Assembly: GCA_963632245.1 (NCBI GenBank)
Contig: CAVGTF010000028.1
Coordinates: 1-19,007 of the forward strand
Origin: UBA1724 sp963632245
Lineage (GTDB): Bacteria > Verrucomicrobiota > Lentisphaeria > Oligosphaerales > Oligosphaeraceae
Direction: 5' to 3'
Length of the DNA: 19,007 nucleotides
Positions 7,800 through 14,058 of the stretch are shown piece after piece (positions within the stretch are counted from its first letter, which is position 1; each line of letters starts with the position of its first letter). A program made the translations under genes and the position numbers. The notes under the pieces are model-generated. The model was given only the letters and a program-made list of their open reading frames with translations. It had not been told where the DNA came from and ran no database searches.

Positions 7800-8423
7800 C
7801 TAGAAGAGAGTCGGCTGCGACACGGGGGCGAAAGAACGCCGATGGATGGGACAAGGCCCCAGGCGTTTCAATGCCTCCAGGTGTTCTGCGGTGCCGTAGC
7901 CCTTGTTCTTCGCGAAGCCATATCCCGGGTATTTGCCGTCCATCTCCTCCATGAGAGCATCGCGGAAGGTCTTTGCCAGGATGCTGGCGGCAGCGATGGA
8001 GGCGGAGCGCGCATCGCCCTTGACCAGGAAGGTGGCGGGAATGGGGAAGGGCTGGAAGCCCAGGCCGTCTATCAAGGCGGCCACCGGCGCGGGCTCGCCC
8101 AGACGAGTGACCGCCTCACGCATGGCGTCCTGGGTGGCCCGCAAGATGTTCATCTTGTCAATCTGCTCCGGCGAACGCTGGACGATGACATACCGGACCC
8201 GGGAGTCCGCCTTCAATGCCTCGGCCAATTGCGTCCGGCGGCGCTCCGTCAACTTCTTGGAATCGTTGACGGGAATGGAGAACTCCTCCGGCGGAAAAGG
8301 GAGAATCACCGCCGCCACCACCACGGGACCCGCCAGGGGGCCACGACCCACTTCGTCCACGCCCGCAATCGGCTGGACGCCGAGGGCGAGTTCTTGGGCG
8401 AAGGGTTCGGCAATTCCGCTCAT
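7800..8423 (-). CDS. rnhB: Ribonuclease HII
   Basis: A 207-residue cytoplasmic endonuclease that cuts RNA in RNA:DNA hybrids and removes misincorporated ribonucleotides. The type-2 RNase H signature GVDEVGRGPLAGPVV is at residues 21-35. The four metal-binding acidic residues can be placed at D23, E24, D119 (ALIDG) and D137 (KGDARSASIAAASILAK). The C-terminal helix and GYGTAEH motif are present, and length is normal. Its position after rplS is the classical order. However, a strong terminator lies between the two genes and no Shine-Dalgarno precedes the ATG at 8423, so it may depend on read-through or its own weak promoter. Confidence 0.93.
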   Translation of the reverse strand: MSGIAEPFAQELALGVQPIAGVDEVGRGPLAGPVVVAAVILPFPPEEFSIPVNDSKKLTERRRTQLAEALKADSRVRYVIVQRSPEQIDKMNILRATQDAMREAVTRLGEPAPVAALIDGLGFQPFPIPATFLVKGDARSASIAAASILAKTFRDALMEEMDGKYPGYGFAKNKGYGTAEHLEALKRLGPCPIHRRSFAPVSQPTLF

Positions 8424-8471
8424 GGGAGGAGTAAGAGAGGAGGCGGAGTTTTTGGAAAGAAGTAGAAATGC

Positions 8472-8507
8472 AAAAAAGGCACGGGTCCCCGAGGGACCTA
8501 GTGCCTT
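8472..8507 (-). terminator. Intrinsic terminator of the rpsP-rplS operon
   Basis: The stem AAGGCAC (8476-8482) pairs with GTGCCTT (8501-8507), and inside it GGTCCC (8484-8489) pairs with GGGACC (8493-8498). On the minus strand the hairpin runs straight into TTTTTT (8472-8477). It lies about 170 nt after rplS and about 50 nt before rnhB, separating the ribosomal operon from rnhB. The stretch between rplS and this hairpin holds another GC hairpin (8619-8624 with 8633-8638) but no gene. Confidence 0.85.
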
Positions 8508-8679
8508 CTTTAGAAAAGAGAGCTATGCCTGAGACTCCCTCCCGCACTTCTGGGGAAAGAGGAAGAGAAGTCGGAGGGAGGCAGGCCCGTGGAGAGAAAG
8601 TTCGAATCCGCGGGGCGCCCCGCCTATAAAGAGGCGGGACGACGGGGACACCGAAAGAGGACCCCCGGTGGCGACAAGA

Positions 8680-9030
8680 CTATGCGCCGACTTCCTTGGA
8701 CTTCACCTTGGCGGCCTTGCCGACCTGTCCGCGCAGGTAGTAGAGCTTTGCGCGGCGGACGATACCCTTGCGGGTCACCTTGAAGGAAGCCACGAGGGGG
8801 GAGTGCAGAGGCACCACACGCTCGACGCCCTGTCCGGCGCGGACACGGCGAAGGGTGATGGACTCGGCAATGCCGCTGCCCTGGCGGGCGATGATCACGC
8901 CGGCGAAGCTCTGAACGCGCTCCTTGCCGCCTTCCTTGATGCGGAAGCCGACTTCCACGGTGTCGCCGATGCCCATCTCCGGCACATCGGTCTTCAGGTT
9001 CTCCTGACGAATCTTCTCGATGGTGTTCAT
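8680..9030 (-). CDS. rplS: 50S ribosomal protein L19
   Basis: 116 residues, full length for bL19, a protein at the interface of the ribosomal subunits. The sequence is collinear with the family: IRQENLKTDVPEMGIGDTVE, then RVQSFAGVIIARQGSGI, then LRRVRAGQGVERVVPLHSP and the basic end RRAKLYYLRGQVGKAA. A good ribosome binding site, AGGAG, lies about 11 nt before the ATG at 9030. It follows trmD by 52 nt in the conserved rpsP-trmD-rplS order and is the last gene before a terminator. Confidence 0.97.
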   Translation of the reverse strand: MNTIEKIRQENLKTDVPEMGIGDTVEVGFRIKEGGKERVQSFAGVIIARQGSGIAESITLRRVRAGQGVERVVPLHSPLVASFKVTRKGIVRRAKLYYLRGQVGKAAKVKSKEVGA

Positions 9031-9082
9031 GGTTAGGTTGCTCCTAAAAGTGTGTCGTATTCTTGCTAGTCAAACAAAAGTG

Positions 9083-9751
9083 TCACAGGATGTCCGGACG
9101 GCGGCTCACGGTGCGCAACACGCGCTGTTCCAGGCGCCAGGCGGCGATCTCCTGATGATTTCCCGAAAGAAGGATCTCGGGAACCCGCATGCCCTTGTAG
9201 TCCTCGGGGCGGGTGAATTGGGGATACTCCAGGAGGGGCTCGTTGCCGAAGGATTCCTCCTGGGAGGATTCGTCATTGCCCAAGGCACCAGGCAACAACC
9301 GGATGACGGCGTCGGCCACCACGCTGGCGGCGATGGCGCCATTGGTCAGCACGTAGTCGCCGATGGAGAGCTCTTCGTCCACCAGACACTGCCGCACGCG
9401 CTCGTCCACGCCCTCGTAGTGTCCGCAGACCAGAATCAGGTGCGAGAGGGTGGAGAAGCGCCGTGCAACGGGCTGGCAGAAGCGCTGCCCCTGGGGGGTC
9501 ATGAGGACCACGCGGGCCTCGGGGGTTCGCAGATCCTGGAGGCACTCAAAGAGGGGCTCCGGACGCAACACCATTCCCGCGCCGCCGCCGTAGGGCTTGT
9601 CGTCCACCGTCTTGCGGGCATCGTGGGTGTAGTCGCGCAGATCCACCAGTCGGAGGTCCACCACCCCTTCCTTCCAGGCCCGTCCAATGACGGACTCGGA
9701 GAGAACGCCCTTGCAGAGGGCGGGGAAAAGACTGACAATATCAATCCTCAT
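9083..9751 (-). CDS. trmD: tRNA (guanine-37-N1)-methyltransferase
   Basis: A 222-residue SPOUT methyltransferase that makes m1G37 in tRNAs reading CNN codons and so prevents +1 frameshifting. The trefoil-knot SAM site is clear: KPYGGGAGMVLRPEP (52-66), LVCGHYEGVDERV (107-119) and LSIGDYVLTNGAIAA (128-142), followed by YPQFTRPEDYKGMRVPEILLSGNH. The C-terminal tRNA-binding region is somewhat shorter than in E. coli (255 residues). By my manual alignment the residue matching the catalytic Asp169 of E. coli, just before the SF pair, is Glu166. rimM, which usually precedes trmD, is missing: only 93 nt separate it from khpA. No obvious Shine-Dalgarno is seen at the start. Confidence 0.95.
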   Translation of the reverse strand: MRIDIVSLFPALCKGVLSESVIGRAWKEGVVDLRLVDLRDYTHDARKTVDDKPYGGGAGMVLRPEPLFECLQDLRTPEARVVLMTPQGQRFCQPVARRFSTLSHLILVCGHYEGVDERVRQCLVDEELSIGDYVLTNGAIAASVVADAVIRLLPGALGNDESSQEESFGNEPLLEYPQFTRPEDYKGMRVPEILLSGNHQEIAAWRLEQRVLRTVSRRPDIL

Positions 9752-9844
9752 AAGGCAGGAAATCGGGGGAGGTGGGGTTGCGCCCGTGGCGCGTTTTCAA
9801 GAAGGAGCGGGAGATCCCGTTGCGTGTGAAAGAGAGATTCGGGA

Positions 9845-10228
9845 TCAGTCGTCCATCACATCCACGGTGATGCGCAGATGCTGTCTGGCGGCGGCGCTGG
9901 TGACCAGCGTCCGCAGGGCGGAGATGGTCTTGCCACTCTTGCCGATGACCTTTCCGATGTCCTTCTTGAAGCAGTGGATCTGGATGATGGTGAGGTCTTC
10001 CTTCTCCGCGAGTCCCAGAGTGACCTCCTGGGGCTTGTCCACCAGGGCGGTGACCACGTAGGAGACGAACTCCTGGAGGTTCTTGAGGCACTGGGGGGCG
10101 TTGTCGCCGGCGGGGGTCTCCTGGGCGGGTGCCTCCTCGGGCGCGGGTGCGTCATCCCTCATGGGAGGGAGCGCTCCCGCTTCCTTGGCGTCAGCGCCGA
10201 AGAGTTTTTTCAGGAAAGAAAAAGCCAT
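9845..10228 (-). CDS. khpA: KH domain RNA-binding protein, KhpA family
   Basis: 127 residues. The C-terminal 75 residues form a single KH domain with the GxxG loop as GKSG (96-99) in IGKVIGKSGKTISALRTLV, the hallmark of KhpA, a small RNA-binding protein encoded between rpsP and rimM/trmD in many bacteria. In Gram-positives KhpA partners KhpB and affects sRNAs and cell division. The family is usually about 75-80 residues; here a 45-50-residue extension precedes the domain, with a short amphipathic start (MAFSFLKKLFG) and then an acidic Pro/Ala-rich linker. The start at 10228 lies 13 nt after the rpsP stop, so co-transcription is clear. Confidence 0.88.
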   Translation of the reverse strand: MAFSFLKKLFGADAKEAGALPPMRDDAPAPEEAPAQETPAGDNAPQCLKNLQEFVSYVVTALVDKPQEVTLGLAEKEDLTIIQIHCFKKDIGKVIGKSGKTISALRTLVTSAAARQHLRITVDVMDD

Positions 10229-10241
10229 TTGGCTGTGGATC

Positions 10242-10589
10242 CTACTCGGCGGCGGGGGCCTCGGCGGCCTCGGGAGCGGGCTCCTCGGCGGCCTTCACGG
10301 CCTTGGGGGCGGGAGCGGCATTCTTGACGGCGGCGGGACGGCTGGGGAAGGGCTTGCCGTTCTTGACGCGGTTGTAGATGGCCTTAACGGTGGGAGAGGG
10401 CTGCGCGCCCTTGGACACCCAGTACTCCATGCGCTCCACGTCCAGCTTCTCGCTGTCGTGGCGGGGATCGTAGACGCCAATGTTCTCGATGAAGCGGCCA
10501 TCGCGCGGGGAGCGGCAATCAGCCACCACGACACGCCAGCAGGCGGCGCTCAGGGCGCCAGTACGACGAAGACGAATCTTGACAGACAT
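10242..10589 (-). CDS. rpsP: 30S ribosomal protein S16
   Basis: A 115-residue bS16, needed for 30S assembly. The core is typical: MSVKIRLRRTGALSAACWRV, then GRFIENIGVYDPRH, then YWVSKGAQPSPTVKAIYNR. After about residue 85 there is a 30-residue Ala/Pro/Glu-rich tail (ending in EAAEAPAAE), longer than the E. coli protein (82 residues). The ATG has AAGGA about 9 nt upstream. It is the first gene of the rpsP-khpA-trmD-rplS operon and is preceded by a 1.8-kb gene-free, repeat-rich region. Confidence 0.95.
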   Translation of the reverse strand: MSVKIRLRRTGALSAACWRVVVADCRSPRDGRFIENIGVYDPRHDSEKLDVERMEYWVSKGAQPSPTVKAIYNRVKNGKPFPSRPAAVKNAAPAPKAVKAAEEPAPEAAEAPAAE

Positions 10590-10661
10590 TCTCTTTTCCT
10601 TAAAAAGAAGATGGGGCTCTATTGGTTACGACAAAAAAGGATAATTCAGTGCAAGTCCGGT

Positions 10662-10689
10662 ACTATAACGCCCCTTTCTCGTTCCGCAA
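10662..10689 (-). promoter_or_regulatory. Candidate rpsP operon promoter
   Basis: On the minus strand TTGCGG (10684-10689) and TATAGT (10662-10667) are separated by 16 bp. The -10 matches the sigma-70 consensus at five of six positions and the -35 only in its first three. It would give a leader of about 65 nt before rpsP. This is the best match I found near the gene; the perfect TATAAT elements in the 353-bp repeats further upstream are an alternative. Confidence 0.35.
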
Positions 10690-10928
10690 TGCCTACGGTC
10701 AATTCTTCCAAAGCGACAAAGGCCATTGCAGCCGCGGGCCGCAATGAGGAATGAGGAATGAGGAGTTGTGGCCACTCTGCAGTGGGCCTTGCCGGCTTTC
10801 GCGCCGGCAAACCGCCAGCACGTCCAATAGTGGCGCGCAATTGAAAATTAGGAGTTTGCAGTTGTTCAATGGGCAAACCGGGTAAGGCAGAATGGATACC
10901 GGCGCTTCTAGCGGCTAGATAGTAGGGC
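10690..10928. other. Gene-free stretch with a GC hairpin and heptamers
   Basis: No gene is supported. A minus-strand open frame across 10646-10876 is built largely from repeat sequence. Visible structure: three tandem AATGAGG heptamers at 10743-10763, an 8-bp perfect hairpin TTGCCGGC/GCCGGCAA (10789-10796 with 10803-10810), and a small palindrome TCTAGCGGCTAGA near 10907-10919. The 353-bp repeat begins directly after it. Confidence 0.5.
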
Positions 10929-10976
10929 GCAAGTAACCGCGGTCATGAAAAATCATCGAGAGTTATCCTGAACTTC

Positions 10977-11141
10977 CGGGGGTATCAACTTGACGCGACC
11001 AGCCACCTAGGTCCTCTGAAAATTATTGTTTCTAGGATAAATACTTGCTGATTTCCGCTTCATCGCACATAAGCGGAACATCCAAAAAGCAAGACCCGAG
11101 ACAAGGTTCCCCAAAACAGTCGCGTCAAGTTGATACCCCCG
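10977..11141 (-). ncRNA. Candidate structured RNA or MITE-like element, copy 1
   Basis: A perfect 23-bp inverted repeat (10977-10999 with 11119-11141; ends CGGGGGTATC and GATACCCCCG) closes the element. Inside are CTTGCT/AGCAAG (11044-11049 with 11088-11093), enclosing TTCCGCTT/AAGCGGAA (11053-11060 with 11071-11078), and a smaller CCTAG/CTAGG (11006-11010 with 11032-11036). Nested stems inside a long closing stem suit a folded RNA with a multi-branch junction. As DNA, the same inverted repeat could be the ends of a small non-autonomous transposable element, though I see no target-site duplication. The minus strand is chosen because of the nearby TATAAT; strand and function are inferred. Confidence 0.4.
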
Positions 11142-11183
11142 AAATTACAACTATTCGCAACTCATTGTGTGCCAAATAATTAG

Positions 11184-11189
11184 ATTATA
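11184..11189 (-). promoter_or_regulatory. Consensus -10 element in repeat copy 1
   Basis: The minus strand reads TATAAT exactly, in AT-rich sequence. Upstream TTTTGA (17-bp spacer) or TTGAGT (15-bp spacer) are weak -35 candidates. Transcription would start near 11177 and run leftwards through the inverted-repeat element towards rpsP. The same site is repeated at 11620-11625 in copy 2. Confidence 0.4.
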
Positions 11190-11274
11190 CTTACATTTCT
11201 AAACACTCAAAAAAACGAAACCATCCAGATAAGCGGCCCACACTGCTTAAGCGGCTAAGGGGTCGATACAAATG

Positions 11275-11302
11275 TGCAATGTGCAATGTGCGATGTGCGA
11301 TG
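11275..11302. repeat. Four tandem heptamers
   Basis: TGCAATG, TGCAATG, TGCGATG and TGCGATG follow each other exactly with a 7-bp period. At the matching place after repeat copy 2 (11711-11717) only one TGCAATG is present. The array begins inside the last bases of the 353-bp repeat. It resembles the short heptamer repeats known from cyanobacterial intergenic regions. Confidence 0.8.
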
Positions 11303-11364
11303 CAGGCAGAGGGGCGGTGGCGTACCGCCGGCAGGCGGAAGAAATTAAGCGGGGGCACGGGGCG

Positions 11365-11717
11365 GCAAGTAACCGCGGTCATGAAAAATCATCGAGAGTT
11401 ATCCTGAACTTCCGGGGGTATCAACTTGACGCGACCAGCCACCTAGGTCCTCTGAAAATTATTGTTTCTAGGATAAATACTTGCTGATTTCCGCTTCATC
11501 GCACATAAGCGGAACATCCAAAAAGCAAGACCCGAGACAAGGTTCCCCAAAACAGTCGCGTCAAGTTGATACCCCCGAAATTACAACTATTCGCAACTCA
11601 TTGTGTGCCAAATAATTAGATTATACTTACATTTCTAAACACTCAAAAAAACGAAACCATCCAGATAAGCGGCCCACACTGCTTAAGCGGCTAAGGGGTC
11701 GATACAAATGTGCAATG
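11365..11717. repeat. 353-bp direct repeat, copy 2
   Basis: Identical to 10929-11281. The matching internal parts are the 165-bp inverted-repeat segment at 11413-11577, its 23-bp arms at 11413-11435 and 11555-11577, and the minus-strand TATAAT at 11620-11625. It follows a GGGGGCACGGGGCGG tract that also occurs after this copy, near 11766-11783, which supports a tandem origin. Confidence 0.95.
11413..11577 (-). ncRNA. Candidate structured RNA or MITE-like element, copy 2
   Basis: The same 165-bp folded segment as at 10977-11141, with identical sequence and therefore identical stems. Two copies in one intergenic region, both preceded on the minus strand by a TATAAT, would give two identical transcripts or one tandem transcript. 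Whether it is expressed, and which strand is used, cannot be read from the sequence. Confidence 0.4.
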
Positions 11718-11830
11718 CTGGCAGTGGGCCAGTACCGTACCGGCCGGTAGGCGGAAGAAATTGGGCGGGGGCACGGGGGGCGGAGCGCACCCCCAACCTC
11801 CTTTGGTTGTTCCTGCCTACCTAAGTAGCG
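11718..11830. repeat. GC-rich intergenic repeat modules, inverted copy
   Basis: Contains GTACCGTACCGGCCGGTAGG followed by CGGAAG (about 11731-11756) and GCGCACCCCCAACCTCCTTTGG (about 11785-11806, quoted in two parts: GCGCACCCCC and AACCTCCTTTGG). Read on the other strand, both modules match 1252-1288 and 1339-1358 in the same order, with different spacing. No gene is supported here. Confidence 0.5.
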
Positions 11831-11897
11831 ATTTGCCGGGAGAGGCGCCAAAGCATCTAGGTAGGAGAAGCAGCGCAAACAGTAGCTTGGGCAAACT

Positions 11898-12260
11898 CGA
11901 AAGGACGGTGGCTGCCGCCCCCACTCCCCCCACCCTTGATATAGGTAGTAGGGCGGAAGTCGTAGGGAGTAGGTTTATTTGGTCGCTCCGCGGGAATTTC
12001 GCCGCTTTGGCGGCGATACCAATACCGCGACTGAACGCCGCGGAAAAGCGCCTGAGAAAAACGAAAAGACGGTGGCTGCCGCCCACGCACCCCCCCACCC
12101 TTGATATAGGTAGTAGGGCGGAGGTCGTAGGGAGTAGGTTTATTTGGTCGCTCCGCGGGAATTCCGCCGCTTTGGCGGCGATACCAATACCGCGGCTGAC
12201 GCCGCGGAAAAGCGCCTGAGAAAAACGAAAGGACGATGGCTGCCGCCGCCCCCGCTCCCC
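11898..12260. repeat. 164-bp tandem repeat, two full units and a partial third
   Basis: Unit starts are at about 11898, 12062 and 12226, each beginning CGAAA(G/A)GACG(G/A)TGGCTGCCGCC. The first two units are nearly identical, differing by single substitutions and compensating one-base indels in a C run and near CTGAACGCC. The third stops after about 30 bp. Each full unit contains a perfect hairpin (TCGCCGC/GCGGCGA at 11999-12005 with 12010-12016 in unit 1) and the word GTAGTAGGGCGGA. No protein reading frame runs through it convincingly. Confidence 0.9.
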
Positions 12261-12390
12261 TGCGGCGCCCCACGCGCAATATGCAGTGTGGCAGGCAAGA
12301 ATGGTACTGCCGCCCAAGCGGCGGAAAAGCGCCGCAGGCACCTTATTACCTAACCACTAGTCACTAATTGCTAAGTACTTACAACAAATA
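12261..12390. other. Gap downstream of the flavoprotein gene
   Basis: Non-coding. It holds a perfect hairpin GCGGCG/CGCCGC (12318-12323 with 12330-12335), built from the same GCGGAAAAGCGCC words as the 164-bp repeat. It could act as a terminator for the flavoprotein gene on the minus strand, but no T run follows the stem. The last 45 bp next to the stop codon are AT-rich without clear features. Confidence 0.35.
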
Positions 12391-13584
12391 TTACGTCAGA
12401 GCATTTTGCACTGCGAGTCGTGCGGTAGCGAAAGCGGCAGCGAGGTTATATCCGCCGGTAGGTCCGTCGATATCGAGGCATTCTCCGGCGGCGAAGAGTC
12501 CGGGGTATTTTCGGCACTCCATGGTCTTTGGATTGAACTCCTCCAGGGCGATTCCCCCCACGGTGACGATGGCCTCCCGGAGGGGCCGTGCGGTGCAGTT
12601 CTTCAAGGGATACTCCTTGAGGAGGCGAGCGGTGACGGGTTCCCGTCGAGACTCGAGTGCCTGAGCCAGGGGATAGGGCAGTCCCATGCCATTGAGAATC
12701 ATATCCTGTCGATTGCCGTGCCGTGCGCGGAGCATCTCCTCCCGCTTTCGCGCCTCCTCGAGGGAGCGTCCCGGCAGCAGATCCAAGGTAATTCCGGAGA
12801 TGGGGAGTCCGGCGCGCGCCAGTCGTCGGGTGAGATCATAAACGGAGCTTCCGCGAAGGAGCCCCTGCTGGATCACCAGATTTCCGGGGGTCGGTGCGAC
12901 TCCGGGGGCGCTTGCGACGACCTCGGGGAGCTCGATCTCCTCACGGCCGGTATCGCCCAGAGGATCCCGCGGCGAGAGCTGCAGTCCCACCAATCCCGCG
13001 CGAGGCGCGACGGTGGCGAGTCCCAGGTCCTGGGCGAAGAGGAGTCCGTCTCCCATGGACCCGGTCTGGGGGTAGGAGCATCCGCCCACCGCCAGAATCA
13101 GCTTCTGGCACGTGAGGGTGACAGCGGGGGTCTCCACCTGGAAGCCGCCCTCCCCCATAGGAAGGACCTTCTGGACAGGACACTGATAGAGAACCGGCAA
13201 CTGATTTTCCCGAAGGATATCGGTGAAGAGATGGAGCAGTTCCTCGCCCTTCTCCCGGGCGGGATAGAGTCGCTCGCCGGAGCGCTTCACTGGGACGTCC
13301 CGCGCCTCCAGCCAACGGCCCATCTCCGTGGAGGGGAAGCGCCGGATGGCCTCCGAAAGAAAGGACGACACGGGCTCGCCGTATGCCCGCAGCAGCTCCT
13401 GCGGGGTGCCCAGGTGTCCGAAATTGCAGCGGTTATTGCCGCACATGAGCAACTTCAGCCCCGGGCGATGCCGGCGTTCCACCAGCAGCGCATGCTCTCC
13501 GGCCTCGGCGACCAGTGAGGCGGCGAAGAGTCCGGCAGCGCCGGCACCCACAATTAAGAGTGGCGTGTTGTAGGAGTTGCTCAT
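12391..13584 (-). CDS. HI0933/BaiN-family FAD-dependent oxidoreductase
   Basis: A 397-residue flavoprotein of the HI0933 (TIGR00275) family, normal length. The FAD-binding motif LLIVGAGAAGLFAA is at residues 9-22, followed by an acidic strand end (VERR) and KLLMCGNNRCNFGH, the family signature. AVGGCSYPQTGSMGDG lies mid-protein. Near the end, TVGGIALEEFNPKTMECRKYPGLFAAGECLDIDGPTGGYNLAAAF is expected for the second FAD contact (motif given in parts: TVGGIALEEF, then GECLDIDGPTGGYNL). Members are often annotated as NAD(P)/FAD-dependent oxidoreductases; most have unknown substrates, and BaiN acts on bile acid intermediates in some gut bacteria. I place the start at 13584; the upstream in-frame extension is low-complexity and covers a terminator. 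Confidence 0.85.
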   Translation of the reverse strand: MSNSYNTPLLIVGAGAAGLFAASLVAEAGEHALLVERRHRPGLKLLMCGNNRCNFGHLGTPQELLRAYGEPVSSFLSEAIRRFPSTEMGRWLEARDVPVKRSGERLYPAREKGEELLHLFTDILRENQLPVLYQCPVQKVLPMGEGGFQVETPAVTLTCQKLILAVGGCSYPQTGSMGDGLLFAQDLGLATVAPRAGLVGLQLSPRDPLGDTGREEIELPEVVASAPGVAPTPGNLVIQQGLLRGSSVYDLTRRLARAGLPISGITLDLLPGRSLEEARKREEMLRARHGNRQDMILNGMGLPYPLAQALESRREPVTARLLKEYPLKNCTARPLREAIVTVGGIALEEFNPKTMECRKYPGLFAAGECLDIDGPTGGYNLAAAFATARLAVQNALT

Positions 13585-13628
13585 GGGGGGGATTCCATCA
13601 AAATTGAGGAGATCTACAGACAACAGAA

Positions 13629-13664
13629 AAGCCGGCCTCCCCGCGTGGCGGGAAAAGCCGGCTT
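13629..13664 (-). terminator. Intrinsic terminator of the ferredoxin gene
   Basis: AAGCCGGC (13629-13636) pairs with GCCGGCTT (13657-13664), with an inner CCCGC/GCGGG stem. On the minus strand the stem is followed by TTTTCTGTT. It lies 62 nt after the ferredoxin stop and before the flavoprotein start at 13584, so the two genes are probably separate transcription units. Confidence 0.7.
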
Positions 13665-13726
13665 CCGTCGTGGCGGGTTCGCGTGCCCCCGTGTGTAGGA
13701 GGGGCGGCGAGCCCTTTCGACCGATA

Positions 13727-13900
13727 TTAGTCGACGGTGATGGCCTCGGCGGGGCAGGCACCGGCGCAGGCGCCGCAAGAGACGCAGGTATCCGCGTCAA
13801 CGACGGCCTTATCGCCATCCACCTTGATCGCGCTCACGGGGCAGGTTCCCTCGCAGGCGCCGCAGCCCAAGCACTTGTCGGCATCAACTTTAGCAGCCAT
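13727..13900 (-). CDS. 2[4Fe-4S] bacterial-type ferredoxin
   Basis: 57 residues, the classic clostridial-type size. Two CxxCxxCxxxCP motifs (C10, C13, C16, C20 and C39, C42, C45, C49) bind two [4Fe-4S] clusters in a pseudo-symmetric fold: CLGCGACEGTCP and CVSCGACAGACP. It is a low-potential cytoplasmic electron carrier for enzymes such as pyruvate:ferredoxin oxidoreductase or hydrogenase, and suggests an anaerobic lifestyle. I use the ATG at 13900, with GGAG about 12 nt upstream, instead of a far longer open frame that would add over 100 unrelated residues. It sits 158 nt after the aminotransferase gene and has its own terminator. Confidence 0.93.
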   Translation of the reverse strand: MAAKVDADKCLGCGACEGTCPVSAIKVDGDKAVVDADTCVSCGACAGACPAEAITVD

Positions 13901-14058
13901 TGTGTTGTTTCTCCAAAGGTTGTCCGCTTCCCCCCGGCGGAGCGCCGTTTTTGGGAAATCGGTTGTGTGTGTTGTGTTTTTCTCCCCTTCCGAGGCGCCT
14001 CCATTTCTGGAGAGATTCGTCCGTGGGAGGGAATGTTGGATAAGATACCGCGGAAAGC

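Larger units (their letters stand above)
10929..11281. repeat. 353-bp direct repeat, copy 1
   Basis: This segment is identical, base for base by eye, to 11365-11717, a shift of 436 bp. It contains a 165-bp inverted-repeat segment (10977-11141), an AT-rich part with a minus-strand TATAAT (11184-11189), and a right end with several AAGCGG words. The 83-bp spacer between the copies resembles the sequence following copy 2, so the unit looks like a tandem duplication of about 436 bp. No open frame in it resembles a protein. Perfect identity implies recent duplication or continuing homogenisation. Confidence 0.95.

Noticed and set aside
8540..8630. tRNA-like TTCGAATCC near 8601-8609
   Set aside because: The flanking bases do not form a T stem, and no acceptor, D or anticodon arms can be built around it.
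10646..10876. Minus-strand open frame of 76 codons upstream of rpsP, possibly a gene remnant
   Set aside because: The first half is made of heptamer and hairpin sequence. The last 30 residues look more protein-like but match nothing I recognise.
10977..11141. Retron-type msr-msd RNA as an explanation for the inverted-repeat element
   Set aside because: No reverse transcriptase is encoded nearby, and the stem arrangement is not specific to retrons.
11817..12341. Open frames of 140-174 codons in the 164-bp tandem repeat
   Set aside because: They arise because the repeat lacks stops in some frames; the products are internally repeated and match no family.
13935..13952. CGGCG-GAG-CGCCG followed by TTTTT, a plus-strand terminator shape
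   Set aside because: No plus-strand gene precedes it; it lies in the leader of the ferredoxin gene, where it has no terminator orientation.
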